Shown here: in pieces, positions 1 through 6,875 of the stretch
How the letters are laid out: every line of letters begins with the position of its first letter
Position numbering within the stretch: position 1 is the first letter of the stretch
Assembly: GCA_028279265.1 (NCBI GenBank)
Contig: JANQOC010000129.1
Span: forward strand, 1-8,517
Reading direction: 5' to 3'
DNA length: 8,517 bases
Source of the DNA: Hyphomicrobiales bacterium
GTDB taxonomy: Bacteria > Pseudomonadota > Alphaproteobacteria > Rhizobiales > CAYWUX01
Position numbers and translations under genes: made by a program
The notes under the pieces: generated by a model
The model's database searches: none
What the model was told of the DNA's origin: nothing
The model's input: only the letters and a program-made list of their open reading frames with translations

Positions 1-1603
1 AACCACGACCGCCAGAATACTGGCGCGGGCCCTGAACTATCAGACGGATAAGATAGACGAGCCGACTTTTGATATTGGAGACCTCGGCGAACATTGCGCC
101 GCCATTATCGAATCCCGCCATGTGGATGTCCTGGAAATGGACGCCGCTTCCCACACCGGCGTCGACAATATTCGTGAGTTGATCGAAAGCGCGCGCTACA
201 AGCCGGCCACGGCCCGATACAAGATCTACATCATCGACGAGGTTCACATGCTCTCCAAAGGCGCTTTCAACGCGCTGCTGAAAACTTTGGAAGAGCCTCC
301 GGATCATGTCAAATTCATCTTTGCCACGACGGAAGTGCGGAAAGTACCCGTAACGGTCCTTTCCCGCTGTCAGAGGTTTGACCTCAAGCGTGTCGAGATT
401 GAAACGCTGGTGACGCATTTTGAGAAAATCGCCAAACTCGAAGGCGTCAAGGCCGACAAGGAATCCCTGTTTCTTCTCGCCAAGGTTGCCCAGGGTTCCG
501 TCCGCGACGGGCTTTCACTCTTTGACCAGACAATTGCGCTCGGAGATGGAACCATCAGCGCCGACAACATCCGGGCGATGTTGGGCATCTCGGATCAGAT
601 TCAGATATTTGAACTCATCGAAGCACTGATGAAAGGTGATGTGATTGATGCGCTGAACCGCTATCAAAAAATCTATCAGGACGGTGCCGATCCCAAACAA
701 ATTCTGGTTTCTCTTGCGGAAGCCGTGCATCAGGTGACACGCACGAAAGCACTTAAGGGCGAGGACGGTGATCAGTCGCTGGGAGAAAGCGAGAGAGAAC
801 TGGCCAAATCACTCGCAGACCGGTTGCCGATGATGGCTCTGGGACGGGCCTGGCAACTCCTGCTCAAAGGAATAAACGAAGTTGATCAGGCGCCAAATCC
901 GTTTGCGGCGGGAGAGATGCTTCTCATTCGTATGGCACATATGAGTGAGGTACCGTTTCCCGATGATTTGCTCAAAAGTCTGAACGGTTCCGGTTCGTCT
1001 TCAAAGGCTCCGGCAAAAGAGATTCCGCAATCGGCAAACGAGAAAAATGTGAATGCCCAGAGCCAGTCCGCCAGTTCCGAAACCGCGAGACTTCGGGATG
1101 TTTCGGTCCAACAGGCTGCGGCAGGTCATGCCAGGACGGAATTAGCCCTTGAACCTCAGGTGACTTCAGAGGAATTCCAGGAAGTATCAATCCCGCAACC
1201 GGAGAGCTTCGCCGACGTAATCAAGTTGGTAACAGAAAAGCGCGATCTGAAGCTGAAAGGTAATCTTGAGGACTTCGTCAGGCTCGTGCGGTTTGAAACC
1301 GGCCACGTTGAAATAAATCTGGAGGCGGGAGCACCACGGGATTTACCCAACTATCTTGGACAGAAATTGTCGGAATGGACGGGCAAACGCTGGATCGTCG
1401 CCGTATCTGCCGAAAAAGGCGAGGAAACGATCACAGGAAAGAAACTTGCAGAACGGCAGCGAGAACTGGAGCAGGTTAAAAACCATCCCCTGGTTCAGCA
1501 GATTTTCGATACATTTCCCGATGCCAGAATTACCGATGTCAGCCCGCTTGCCGATCAATCGGATATTGATCCGGCGGAACAAGATATAGAAAAAGACGAG
1601 TAA
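1..1603 (+). CDS. dnaX: DNA polymerase III subunit gamma/tau, 5' partial
   Basis: This is the ATPase and scaffold subunit of the clamp loader, which loads the sliding clamp and ties polymerase III cores and DnaB helicase together. The reading frame is open from the window edge. Base 1 is the last base of a codon, and 533 residues are visible, starting with TTTAR from the end of Walker A, so roughly 50 N-terminal residues are missing. Numbering visible residues, DEVH (Walker B) is at 79-82, the sensor-1 stretch IFATTE at 106-111, the SRC arginine-finger motif at 121-123, and GSVRDG (sensor 2) at 165-170. The collar domain follows, then a polar Ser/Gln/Ala-rich linker at about 323-400, and a tau-type C-terminal domain from about 402 to the end, which binds the polymerase alpha subunit in this family. 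Three of the four usual zinc-ligand cysteines are absent, leaving only C32. I found no AAAAAAG slippery site, so a frameshifted gamma form is not indicated. It heads the ybaB-recR cluster. Identification is secure. Confidence 0.97.
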   Translation, partial: TTTARILARALNYQTDKIDEPTFDIGDLGEHCAAIIESRHVDVLEMDAASHTGVDNIRELIESARYKPATARYKIYIIDEVHMLSKGAFNALLKTLEEPPDHVKFIFATTEVRKVPVTVLSRCQRFDLKRVEIETLVTHFEKIAKLEGVKADKESLFLLAKVAQGSVRDGLSLFDQTIALGDGTISADNIRAMLGISDQIQIFELIEALMKGDVIDALNRYQKIYQDGADPKQILVSLAEAVHQVTRTKALKGEDGDQSLGESERELAKSLADRLPMMALGRAWQLLLKGINEVDQAPNPFAAGEMLLIRMAHMSEVPFPDDLLKSLNGSGSSSKAPAKEIPQSANEKNVNAQSQSASSETARLRDVSVQQAAAGHARTELALEPQVTSEEFQEVSIPQPESFADVIKLVTEKRDLKLKGNLEDFVRLVRFETGHVEINLEAGAPRDLPNYLGQKLSEWTGKRWIVAVSAEKGEETITGKKLAERQRELEQVKNHPLVQQIFDTFPDARITDVSPLADQSDIDPAEQDIEKDE

Positions 1604-1673
1604 ATTGACTATGGTCGTATCAAACCCGGTCTTTTTAATTATCGAGACCGCACCAGAAGGATTGTGAGTTGTC

Positions 1674-1997
1674 ATGAAAGATTTCATGAATTTAATGAAG
1701 CAAGCCCAGAACATGCAAAAGCGCATGGAAGAAGTGCAGAGTCAGCTCGATGAAATTGAAGTCCGGGGATCATCCGGGGCGGGAATGGTTGAGGTGACCA
1801 TGTCTGCCAAGGGTGATGTCAGGTCCCTGAAAATCGATCCCAGCCTGGTCAAGGATAATGAGATCGAAATTCTTGAAGATCTCATTGTTGCCGCCCTGTC
1901 CGATGCCAAGTCGAAGGCGGAAGAGACAATGAAATCCAAGATGCAGGAACTGACGGGGGGAATGAATCTTCCCCAGGGTATCAATCCGTTCGGGTAG
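1674..1997 (+). CDS. ybaB: YbaB/EbfC family nucleoid-associated protein
   Basis: This is a small DNA-binding protein of 107 residues, the usual family length. Members form dimers that bind DNA and are thought to help organise the nucleoid. The N-terminus is an amphipathic, Met- and Gln-rich helix (about residues 1-28, beginning MKDFMNLMKQAQ), typical of the family. It is followed by a beta-rich core with G-A-G-M-V-E-V-T (35-42), a KIDPSLV segment (53-59), and a C-terminal helix ending in a Gly/Pro-rich tail with LPQGINPFG. The start is the ATG at 1674; an AGAAGG stretch at 1655-1660 lies rather far upstream, and an in-frame stop (TGA at 1665) rules out a longer N-terminus. It sits between dnaX (70 bases away) and recR (42 bases away), the classic order in many bacteria, and is probably co-transcribed with them. 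Confidence 0.95.
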   Translation: MKDFMNLMKQAQNMQKRMEEVQSQLDEIEVRGSSGAGMVEVTMSAKGDVRSLKIDPSLVKDNEIEILEDLIVAALSDAKSKAEETMKSKMQELTGGMNLPQGINPFG

Positions 1998-2039
1998 AGA
2001 AAAACTAAAAAATTTAGTCTTTAGAACAGACGAGAGTTT

Positions 2040-2645
2040 ATGTCGCGAAATATCTCCGGACCGGAGATCGAACGTCTTATCCAGTACTTGGGCCGCATTC
2101 CTGGTTTAGGACCTCGATCCGCACGCCGCGCTGCGCTTCAGCTCATCAAGAAAAAGGAACAGCTCCTTGTCCCCTTGGCGCAGGCCATTACCGATGCGGT
2201 GAACAATATCGTCATTTGTAACAATTGCGGCAATATCGATACGCGGGATCCGTGCACCATTTGCCAGGATCCGAAGCGCGACGTTTCATTTTTGTGTGTT
2301 ATCGAAGAGGTCGGGGACCTGTGGGCCCTTGAACGCGCCGGGGTTGTCAGCGGTACCTATCATGTCCTCGGCGGAACATTGTCGCCGCTTGACGGTCGCG
2401 GGCCCGAGGAACTGAATATCGCCAGTCTGATCGAACGCGCTAAAGACGATTCCGTCAAAGAGGTTCTGCTGGCCTTGAATGCCACGGTCGAAGGACAGTC
2501 CACGGCGCACTTTATTTCCGAGCAGCTTGAAGACTGCAATGTCAAGATCTCCCGGCTGGCCCATGGTGTGCCGGTGGGTGGCGAACTCGATTACCTGGAC
2601 GAAGGCACACTGAGCGCGGCGATAAAGTCAAGAAAACAGATATAG
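2040..2645 (+). CDS. recR: Recombination mediator protein RecR
   Basis: RecR works with RecO and RecF to load RecA onto SSB-coated single-stranded DNA during gap repair. The 201-residue length is typical. An N-terminal helix-hairpin-helix region contains RIPGLGPRSARR (19-30). A four-cysteine zinc finger is complete (C60, C63, C72, C75). The Toprim domain follows, with VIEE (87-90), the YHVLGG-x-LSPLDG stretch (107-119) and the GPEEL segment. Near the C-terminus are the conserved ATVEGQ-S-TAHFI region and the LAHGVPVGGELDYLDEGTL region (about 173-191). All expected motifs are intact. The ATG at 2040 has only a weak GAGAG (2032-2036) upstream, which fits translation within an operon behind ybaB. 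No sign of frameshift or truncation. Confidence 0.97.
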   Translation: MSRNISGPEIERLIQYLGRIPGLGPRSARRAALQLIKKKEQLLVPLAQAITDAVNNIVICNNCGNIDTRDPCTICQDPKRDVSFLCVIEEVGDLWALERAGVVSGTYHVLGGTLSPLDGRGPEELNIASLIERAKDDSVKEVLLALNATVEGQSTAHFISEQLEDCNVKISRLAHGVPVGGELDYLDEGTLSAAIKSRKQI

Positions 2646-2654
2646 TTCCGCAAC

Positions 2655-2659
2655 GGAGG
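2655..2659 (+). promoter_or_regulatory. Ribosome-binding site of flavin reductase gene
   Basis: A GGAGG lies 2 bases before the ATG at 2662 and 5 bases before the ATG at 2665. The spacing favours 2665 as the real start. Confidence 0.65.
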
Positions 2660-2664
2660 CAATG

Positions 2665-3291
2665 ATGAGTCATTCATATCTGGAATTCGATCCCGAAAAG
2701 ATTGAGCGGCACGAAATCTACAGATTGCTGACGGGGGCGGTTGTTCCGCGACCCATTGGCTGGGCATCGACGATCAACTCCAAGGGCGTTACCAATCTTG
2801 CCCCTTTCAGTTTCTTTACGGTCGTCTGCGTTGCGCCACCGATGATTTCCCTCACCATAGCCCGCAATCCCGATGGGACGGAGAAACACACCCTCAAGAA
2901 TGCCAAAGAGATGCAGGAATTTTGTTTCAACGTGGTGACGACGGATATCTGGAAGGAAATGGTCGACTCGGCCAACGGCATTCCCGAGGAAGACAGTGAG
3001 TTTGACACCACAGGGCTGACGGCCATTCCAAGCGTAAAAATCAAGTCACCACGGGTCAAGGAGGCACCGATTCATTTCGAATGCAAGCTCCACCAGGTTA
3101 TCGAACTCGGCCCCAACAAGCACCCTCTCTGTATCGGCGAAGTCGTTCACTTTCATGTCGATCCCGAATGCATGAACGGCAGCTATATCGATGTAAAAAA
3201 ACTCGATCCGGTTGGCCGTCTCAATGGTTTCTACTACTCCACGCTCGGAGAGATTTGGGAACGCCAGTTTGAAGACGGCCAGAAAAGGTAA
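2665..3291 (+). CDS. Flavin reductase family protein (FMN-binding split barrel)
   Basis: This 208-residue protein belongs to the flavin reductase-like / DIM6-NTAB group. Relatives bind FMN in a split-barrel fold, and some reduce free flavin with NAD(P)H for a partner oxygenase. The family signature is clear near the N-terminus: VPRPIGWAST, then NLAPFSFFTVV, then PPMISLTI. These lie within about residues 28-65 counted from the upstream ATG at 2662 and shape the flavin-binding pocket. A KHTLKNA segment and an FCFNVV strand (about 88-92) follow. I prefer the second ATG (2665) because GGAGG at 2655-2659 is 5 bases from it but only 2 from the first. The gene starts 16-19 bases after recR and is probably the last gene of that transcript. 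No partner monooxygenase is visible, so the substrate and real role are unknown. Confidence 0.85.
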   Translation: MSHSYLEFDPEKIERHEIYRLLTGAVVPRPIGWASTINSKGVTNLAPFSFFTVVCVAPPMISLTIARNPDGTEKHTLKNAKEMQEFCFNVVTTDIWKEMVDSANGIPEEDSEFDTTGLTAIPSVKIKSPRVKEAPIHFECKLHQVIELGPNKHPLCIGEVVHFHVDPECMNGSYIDVKKLDPVGRLNGFYYSTLGEIWERQFEDGQKR

Positions 3292-3326
3292 TTCCGGATC
3301 GGATTCGTCGTTACACCGACAGCAGA

Positions 3327-4199
3327 TCAGGTGTCCATCTGACCTTTGTACCAGTCCAGAATCTGGTCCCCGGTCATGAACACGACACCGGGTTTTTGCG
3401 ACAGTGTTTCGAAGATTTTTCTGAAGTATCCAATGCGCTGGGGTGTCCCGTGAATATAGGGGTGCACGGCAATCGACATAATCCTGACATTTGACCGTCC
3501 CTCTTCATAGACCGTTTCAAAGTATTCCATCGTTCTTTCAAACAGCATATTGGAAGGATGATTTTGCAGCAGCATAATCGGAATATCATTTAGCTCCGTC
3601 GTGTAAGGTACGGAATACAGCTCACCGTTCCTGGTGTTCACGCGACAGGGTTGATCATCAAGAATCCAGTCGGCGGTGTACTCAAAACCCGAGTCGACAA
3701 GATATTCAGGCGTATCATCGGTCTGTGTCAGTCCGGGTCCCATCCATCCCCGGATTTTTGACCCGCAGAAGTCCGACAGCTTGTCCATGGTGCGCTGTAT
3801 ATCGCCGGCTTCATCTTCCAGCTGGTACATGGGCTTTTGAATATAGCTATGGCCCATGAACTCCCAACCGGCATCCCGTGTGGCTTCGGCGACGCGGGTG
3901 TAGCGGTCCACCACCGTAGCGTTCATGGAAACCGTTGCCTTGATATCGAAACTGTTAAACACATCCAGCAGGCGCCAGAAGCCAATCCGCATGCCGTATT
4001 CGAACCAGCACCAGTTTGGAATGTCGGGAACGTGTACGCTGTTGCCGGGAGGCGTGAGTATCCGGCGTGGCAGTGGTTCGGTGGGAACCCATTCCTCAAG
4101 ATTGACCACGGGCCAGACTATGGTGCGTCCTCCATCGGGTAGTGTCAGGGGCTTGCGGTCGACGATGGCGCTGTACTCTATTCGGTCTTCTATCTTCAT
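3327..4199 (-). CDS. PuuE-like polysaccharide deacetylase family protein
   Basis: This 290-residue protein is a carbohydrate esterase 4 (NodB-fold) relative of the PuuE allantoinase-like branch. These are metal-dependent hydrolases acting on C-N bonds; characterised PuuE opens the allantoin ring. Visible hallmarks are IVWPVVNLEEW (27-37) in place of the classical first-motif Asp pair, WFEYGMRIGFWR (65-76), GWEFMGHSY with H117, GWMGPGL (151-157), an ADW-x-L-DDQP segment (176-184), SVPYTTELND (196-205), and a late metal or catalytic motif H246-P-Y-I-H250. There is no signal peptide, so it is probably cytosolic, unlike peptidoglycan deacetylases. The start is supported by GGAGG 4 bases upstream (4204-4208). 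It is convergent with the flavin reductase gene and divergent from the EamA transporter. No purine-degradation neighbours are present, so allantoinase activity should not be assumed. Confidence 0.85.
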   Translation of the reverse strand: MKIEDRIEYSAIVDRKPLTLPDGGRTIVWPVVNLEEWVPTEPLPRRILTPPGNSVHVPDIPNWCWFEYGMRIGFWRLLDVFNSFDIKATVSMNATVVDRYTRVAEATRDAGWEFMGHSYIQKPMYQLEDEAGDIQRTMDKLSDFCGSKIRGWMGPGLTQTDDTPEYLVDSGFEYTADWILDDQPCRVNTRNGELYSVPYTTELNDIPIMLLQNHPSNMLFERTMEYFETVYEEGRSNVRIMSIAVHPYIHGTPQRIGYFRKIFETLSQKPGVVFMTGDQILDWYKGQMDT

Positions 4200-4203
4200 C
4201 TGT

Positions 4204-4208
4204 CCTCC
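4204..4208 (-). promoter_or_regulatory. Ribosome-binding site of the deacetylase-family gene
   Basis: Read on the - strand this is GGAGG followed by ACAG and the ATG at 4199. It fixes the start of the PuuE-like gene. Confidence 0.75.
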
Positions 4209-4355
4209 AGGAACTCGGTGTTGGAATTTGCGACTGTTTTAACTTTTTTACCTCTTTAAGTCATGGGCTAACAGCGTCGCCATTGGGAATTCCGGTTCTG
4301 GCGGGCTGAACAGCAAAGCAGTCCTTGTGCGTTGGGGATGAAGGCGATAAGACTA

Positions 4356-4384
4356 GATCTCTGTTTTCCAATTTCTCAGAGATC
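4356..4384. repeat. Perfect 8-bp inverted repeat before the EamA gene
   Basis: GATCTCTG (4356-4363) and its exact reverse complement CAGAGATC (4377-4384) flank a 13-base AT-rich spacer. The right arm ends 14 bases before the TTG start at 4399 and just before the AAGGAA at 4390-4395. It could be an operator for a dimeric regulator or an mRNA leader hairpin. Nothing in the window names a regulator. The rest of the divergent intergenic region 4200-4398 shows T-rich stretches near 4238-4258 but no convincing promoter that I can call. Confidence 0.45.
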
Positions 4385-4398
4385 CCTTCAAGGAACGG

Positions 4399-5310
4399 TT
4401 GCATTTGTTCGGCCAACTCAGAACCAAGTTCTGGAATAATGCTGCGACTCGCGGCGTGGTCCTGATGTTGCTGTCGACTGTGATATTTTCACTTACCCAT
4501 GTGAGTATCAGAGAGGCTTCGGCGCATACACCGCCCATACAGGTTGCGTTCCTTAGAAATGTGTTCGCCGTTATTTTCATTATCCCGCTGATGGTGAGAA
4601 TGGGACGCAGCCTCTGGGTCACATCGTCCCTGAAAATTCATGTGTTAAGAGCATCGTTGCATGTCACCGCCATGTTCGCATTTTTCACGGCTGTCAGTAT
4701 TGCGCCTCTCGCGCGGGTAACGGCGCTCGGATACACCGCACCGATCTTTGCCGCGGTTATCAGTGTCCTTATCCTTGGGGAGAAATTTAGGCTTTATCGC
4801 TGGAGCGCCATCATAATGGGTTTCTTGGGAGCCCTTATTATCCTGCGCCCAGGCTTTGACGTGATTGATACAGGCTCTCTGCTGGTGCTGTTTGCCTCTG
4901 CCCTTTGGGGCGTTGTTCTCGTGCTCATCAAATTGCTCGGCAAGAAGGATTCCAGCTTCACCATTACCGCCTACATGTCGGTGCTGGGAACGCTCCTTTC
5001 GGCCATCCCGGCTTACTACATCTGGGTGACGCCGCTCTGGCATCAGTGGCCGATTCTGATTTTCATCGGTCTGATTTCCACGGTCGGCCAGCTCTGCCTG
5101 ACCGAAGCGCTCAAACATCTGGATACGACGGCGGCGATGCCGTTCGATTTCCTGCGCCTGATTTGGGCAGCAATCTTCGGGTTTTTATTCTTCTCCGAAA
5201 TTCCGGATATCTATCTCTGGATCGGAGCGATTATTATATTCGGCAGCGGTTTCATGATTGCCTACCGGGAGAGTGTCAAGAACCGCTCGAATTCATCTAC
5301 TCGTCAGTAA
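4399..5310 (+). CDS. EamA/DMT family transporter
   Basis: This is an inner-membrane permease of the drug/metabolite transporter superfamily (RhaT/EamA type), 303 residues, the usual size. Ten hydrophobic segments can be read at about residues 18-36, 47-66, 82-101, 106-126, 133-150, 160-180, 188-208, 217-236, 249-268 and 271-289. They form two EamA repeats (about 19-150 and 160-288). Family marks include AFLRN (50-54), GYTAPIF (111-117), LGEKF (126-130) followed by a WSAIIMGFLGALIILRPG stretch, and FSEIP (265-269) in the second repeat. An in-frame stop at 4354-4356 and no ATG before codon 23 mean the start must be a TTG: 4399 (4 bases after AAGGA) or 4405 (10 bases after it). An ATG at 4465 would cut into helix 1. 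Substrate cannot be predicted; members export amino acids, metabolites or drugs. Its tail overlaps the small - strand ORF by 14 bases. Confidence 0.9.
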   Translation: MHLFGQLRTKFWNNAATRGVVLMLLSTVIFSLTHVSIREASAHTPPIQVAFLRNVFAVIFIIPLMVRMGRSLWVTSSLKIHVLRASLHVTAMFAFFTAVSIAPLARVTALGYTAPIFAAVISVLILGEKFRLYRWSAIIMGFLGALIILRPGFDVIDTGSLLVLFASALWGVVLVLIKLLGKKDSSFTITAYMSVLGTLLSAIPAYYIWVTPLWHQWPILIFIGLISTVGQLCLTEALKHLDTTAAMPFDFLRLIWAAIFGFLFFSEIPDIYLWIGAIIIFGSGFMIAYRESVKNRSNSSTRQ

Positions 5311-5479
5311 ACCTGCCGGCAACCCTGAGAATAGCCCCTTCAACGGTTTTGAAGTTTGATTTTGCTATCTCAATGTAAGCATCCCGGTGTGTTATCAAAT
5401 CTGGAAGACTGACGGTTACGGAACCAACAATACCTATGCACAAAAACAGCGTGGCAAGCCGTCTGCTCATTTTACTCAA
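5297..5479 (-). CDS. Unrecognised small single-span membrane protein
   Basis: I do not recognise this 60-residue product. The case for a real gene is a strong GAGGAGG (5491-5485) exactly 5 bases before an in-frame TTG at 5479, and a sensible protein. It has a basic N-terminus (SKMSRR), one hydrophobic stretch at about residues 8-25 that could be a membrane anchor or uncleaved signal, then a soluble mixed-charge tail ending in GRFTDE. There is no lipobox and no clear signal-peptidase site. An ATG at 5470 (57 residues) is the alternative start but lies 14 bases from the Shine-Dalgarno; the open frame also extends upstream to an ATG at 5533. It lies 113 bases downstream of rmuC on the same strand, so it may be on the rmuC transcript, and its 3' end overlaps the EamA gene tail-to-tail by 14 bases. 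The function is unknown. Confidence 0.55.
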   Translation of the reverse strand: MSKMSRRLATLFLCIGIVGSVTVSLPDLITHRDAYIEIAKSNFKTVEGAILRVAGRFTDE

Positions 5480-5484
5480 TGGAA

Positions 5485-5491
5485 CCTCCTC
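5485..5491 (-). promoter_or_regulatory. Strong ribosome-binding site, decides a TTG start
   Basis: Read on the - strand this is GAGGAGG, then TTCCA, then the TTG at 5479. It is one of the best Shine-Dalgarno matches in the window and is the main evidence for the small gene. Confidence 0.6.
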
Positions 5492-5553
5492 GTTCATACC
5501 CTTGTCAAAGGTTGGCACGAGTTTGTCGATCACGCAAAGTCATAAATATGTGA

Positions 5554-5565
5554 GATCTGCAGATC
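5554..5565. repeat. 12-bp perfect palindrome downstream of rmuC
   Basis: GATCTGCAGATC is its own reverse complement. It lies in the 113-base gap between the rmuC stop and the small - strand gene. It has no T-run next to it, so it is not a typical intrinsic terminator. It could be a protein-binding site or chance; I cannot decide. Confidence 0.3.
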
Positions 5566-5592
5566 CAAATTCCCAGATTGGCAAAGGCAGAT

Positions 5593-6837
5593 TTATTCGC
5601 CGGCGAGAAGCTCGGTCTTCGGTGCGGGATTTTCGGATTTCTTTTGGGCCTGCTTTTTTTTCTCCAGGGCTTTCTCGGCCTCATAGTCAAAATCCAGTGT
5701 TTCGATTTTTCTTCCCCGTGTCGAAATTTTGTCCGATGAGATAAGTATCTGGTCCAGATCCTTGTTCACCAGACCAAAATGATTTTGAAGCTTGTTCACC
5801 CGCTCGCGCAGCCGATGAACGTCGTCAACGATGTGTGTCACCTCGCGTTGGATCAGTCCCGCTGCTTCGCGCATTTTCACATCCTTCATGATTGCCTGCA
5901 TGGTCTGGACCGCAAGCATCAGCATGTTGGGGGATGCGATAACGATGCGTGCCCGGTAGGCTTTCTGGATCAGGTCAGGAAAAAATTCGTGCAGATCTGC
6001 ATAAATGGCTTCCGACGGCACAAACATAATCGCCGTATCCTGGGTTTCACCGGGCAGCAGATATTTGGCGGTAATGTCATCAATGTGTTTTCCGACATCG
6101 GTGCGAATTCGTTTGGCGGAAACCTTGTGCTCCTGATCATTGCGGGAAATGCGGAAGGCTTCAAATCCTTCCAGCGGGAATTTTGCATCGATGGCAATTG
6201 CCGCCGGATTGTTGGGCAGGTGAACAAGGCAGTCCGGCCGTTTGCCATTGGAGAGTGTTGCCTGGAAAGTATATGAATTCCGCGGAAGACCGTCCTGAAT
6301 AATGGCTTCCATTCTTCCCTGTCCGAAAGCGCCGCGGGATTGCTTGTTGTTGAGCACGTCCTGCAGGCTCACGACTTTGCTGGAAAGTTCCGTAATATTG
6401 CGCTGGGCGGCATCGATGACGGCGAGGCGCTGCTGAAGCAGGGCGAGGCTGTCATTGGTTTGCTGAGTATTCGCTTCCAGATTCTGCCCCAGCCGATGAC
6501 CGACATTGTCCAGCCGATCATGGAGAGATCGTGTCAATTCGCCCTGACGCGTGACGACAATCTCGGACAAGGTTCTAAGCCGTCCCTTAAGCTCCGCCAG
6601 TTCCGCTTCGCTGGTATGGGAGCGCATCGCCTGTTCCATAGAGTCCTTGGACCGCTCGCTGCCATGGTGCCAGACGAGGAAAATCAGGACGACAAGAAGC
6701 GTAACCGCAAGACCTGCCAAAAAAAGAGCCAGCACAATGGGATCCACGTTGAGCGTACCTAAATTTATGGATTGTTCTGGCATGGACACGGATCTCCGGA
6801 CTGAATTTACAAAATTCCCTGACGACCCGGTCATCAT
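5593..6837 (-). CDS. rmuC: RmuC family DNA recombination protein
   Basis: RmuC proteins limit certain DNA rearrangements, such as inversions at short inverted repeats, and carry a restriction-endonuclease-like fold; the exact activity is unsettled. The 414-residue product has a membrane anchor at about 33-56, a long coiled coil at about 60-165, and the conserved RmuC domain from about 170. The nuclease-like core shows PD (201-202) and I-D217-A-K219, matching a PD-(D/E)xK pattern, followed by FPLEGFEAF. A FVPSEAIYADL segment and an IVIASP-x-MLMLAVQT segment are typical of the family. The tail is Lys-rich. The start could be 6837 (GGAG 9 bases upstream, at 6850-6847), 6834, or the ATG at 6783 (396 residues, GGAG 10 bases upstream). 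The gene is divergent from def and its promoter carries an SOS box. An A8 run near the 3' end could allow slippage. Confidence 0.93.
   Translation of the reverse strand: MMTGSSGNFVNSVRRSVSMPEQSINLGTLNVDPIVLALFLAGLAVTLLVVLIFLVWHHGSERSKDSMEQAMRSHTSEAELAELKGRLRTLSEIVVTRQGELTRSLHDRLDNVGHRLGQNLEANTQQTNDSLALLQQRLAVIDAAQRNITELSSKVVSLQDVLNNKQSRGAFGQGRMEAIIQDGLPRNSYTFQATLSNGKRPDCLVHLPNNPAAIAIDAKFPLEGFEAFRISRNDQEHKVSAKRIRTDVGKHIDDITAKYLLPGETQDTAIMFVPSEAIYADLHEFFPDLIQKAYRARIVIASPNMLMLAVQTMQAIMKDVKMREAAGLIQREVTHIVDDVHRLRERVNKLQNHFGLVNKDLDQILISSDKISTRGRKIETLDFDYEAEKALEKKKQAQKKSENPAPKTELLAGE
5653..5661 (-). other. A8-G slippery homopolymer in rmuC
   Basis: On the coding strand codons GAG AAA AAA AAG CAG contain eight A residues followed by G. 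This includes A-AAA-AAG in the correct frame for -1 ribosomal slippage, the same heptamer used in Escherichia coli dnaX. A -1 shift would bypass the TAA at 5593-5595 and add a basic tail. I see no obvious stimulatory stem-loop or internal Shine-Dalgarno, so use is unproven. Confidence 0.3.
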
Positions 6838-6860
6838 ACTCTGATTCTCCAGGTGTTTTG

Positions 6861-6875
6861 GAACATAACAAGAAC
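6861..6875 (-). promoter_or_regulatory. LexA/SOS box controlling rmuC
   Basis: The + strand reads GAAC-ATAACAA-GAAC, equal to GTTC-N7-GTTC on the - strand, an exact match to the direct-repeat operator bound by alphaproteobacterial LexA. It begins directly after the predicted rmuC -10 element (6881-6876) and spans the expected transcription start, where a repressor would block RNA polymerase. The target is a DNA-metabolism gene, which makes biological sense. Eight fixed bases would occur by chance about 0.26 times on both strands of a window this size, so position and context are what make the call strong. Confidence 0.75.

Noticed and set aside
662..1430. Programmed frameshift site in dnaX for making gamma
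   Set aside because: The A-rich runs seen (for example near 665, 1040 and 1413) do not form AAAAAAG in the right frame, and no supporting hairpin was apparent.
1627..1650. Inverted repeat CGGTCT / AGACCG between dnaX and ybaB as a terminator
   Set aside because: The stem is only 6 bp with a 12-base loop, and the T-run lies in the loop and not after the stem. It would also split a conserved operon.
2004..2018. ACTAAA-AAA-TTTAGT palindrome between ybaB and recR as a terminator or operator
   Set aside because: The stem is all but one pair A/T, with a 3-base loop, so it is too weak; short AT-rich palindromes are expected in intergenic DNA.
3292..3326. Terminator between the convergent flavin reductase and deacetylase-family genes
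   Set aside because: Only short imperfect repeats such as GTCG/CGAC are present, with no T-run on either strand.
4645..5118. 157-codon - strand ORF inside the EamA gene
   Set aside because: It is antisense to a clear ten-helix transporter, and its composition (many Arg, His, Asp, Gly) is what antisense reading of a hydrophobic gene produces.
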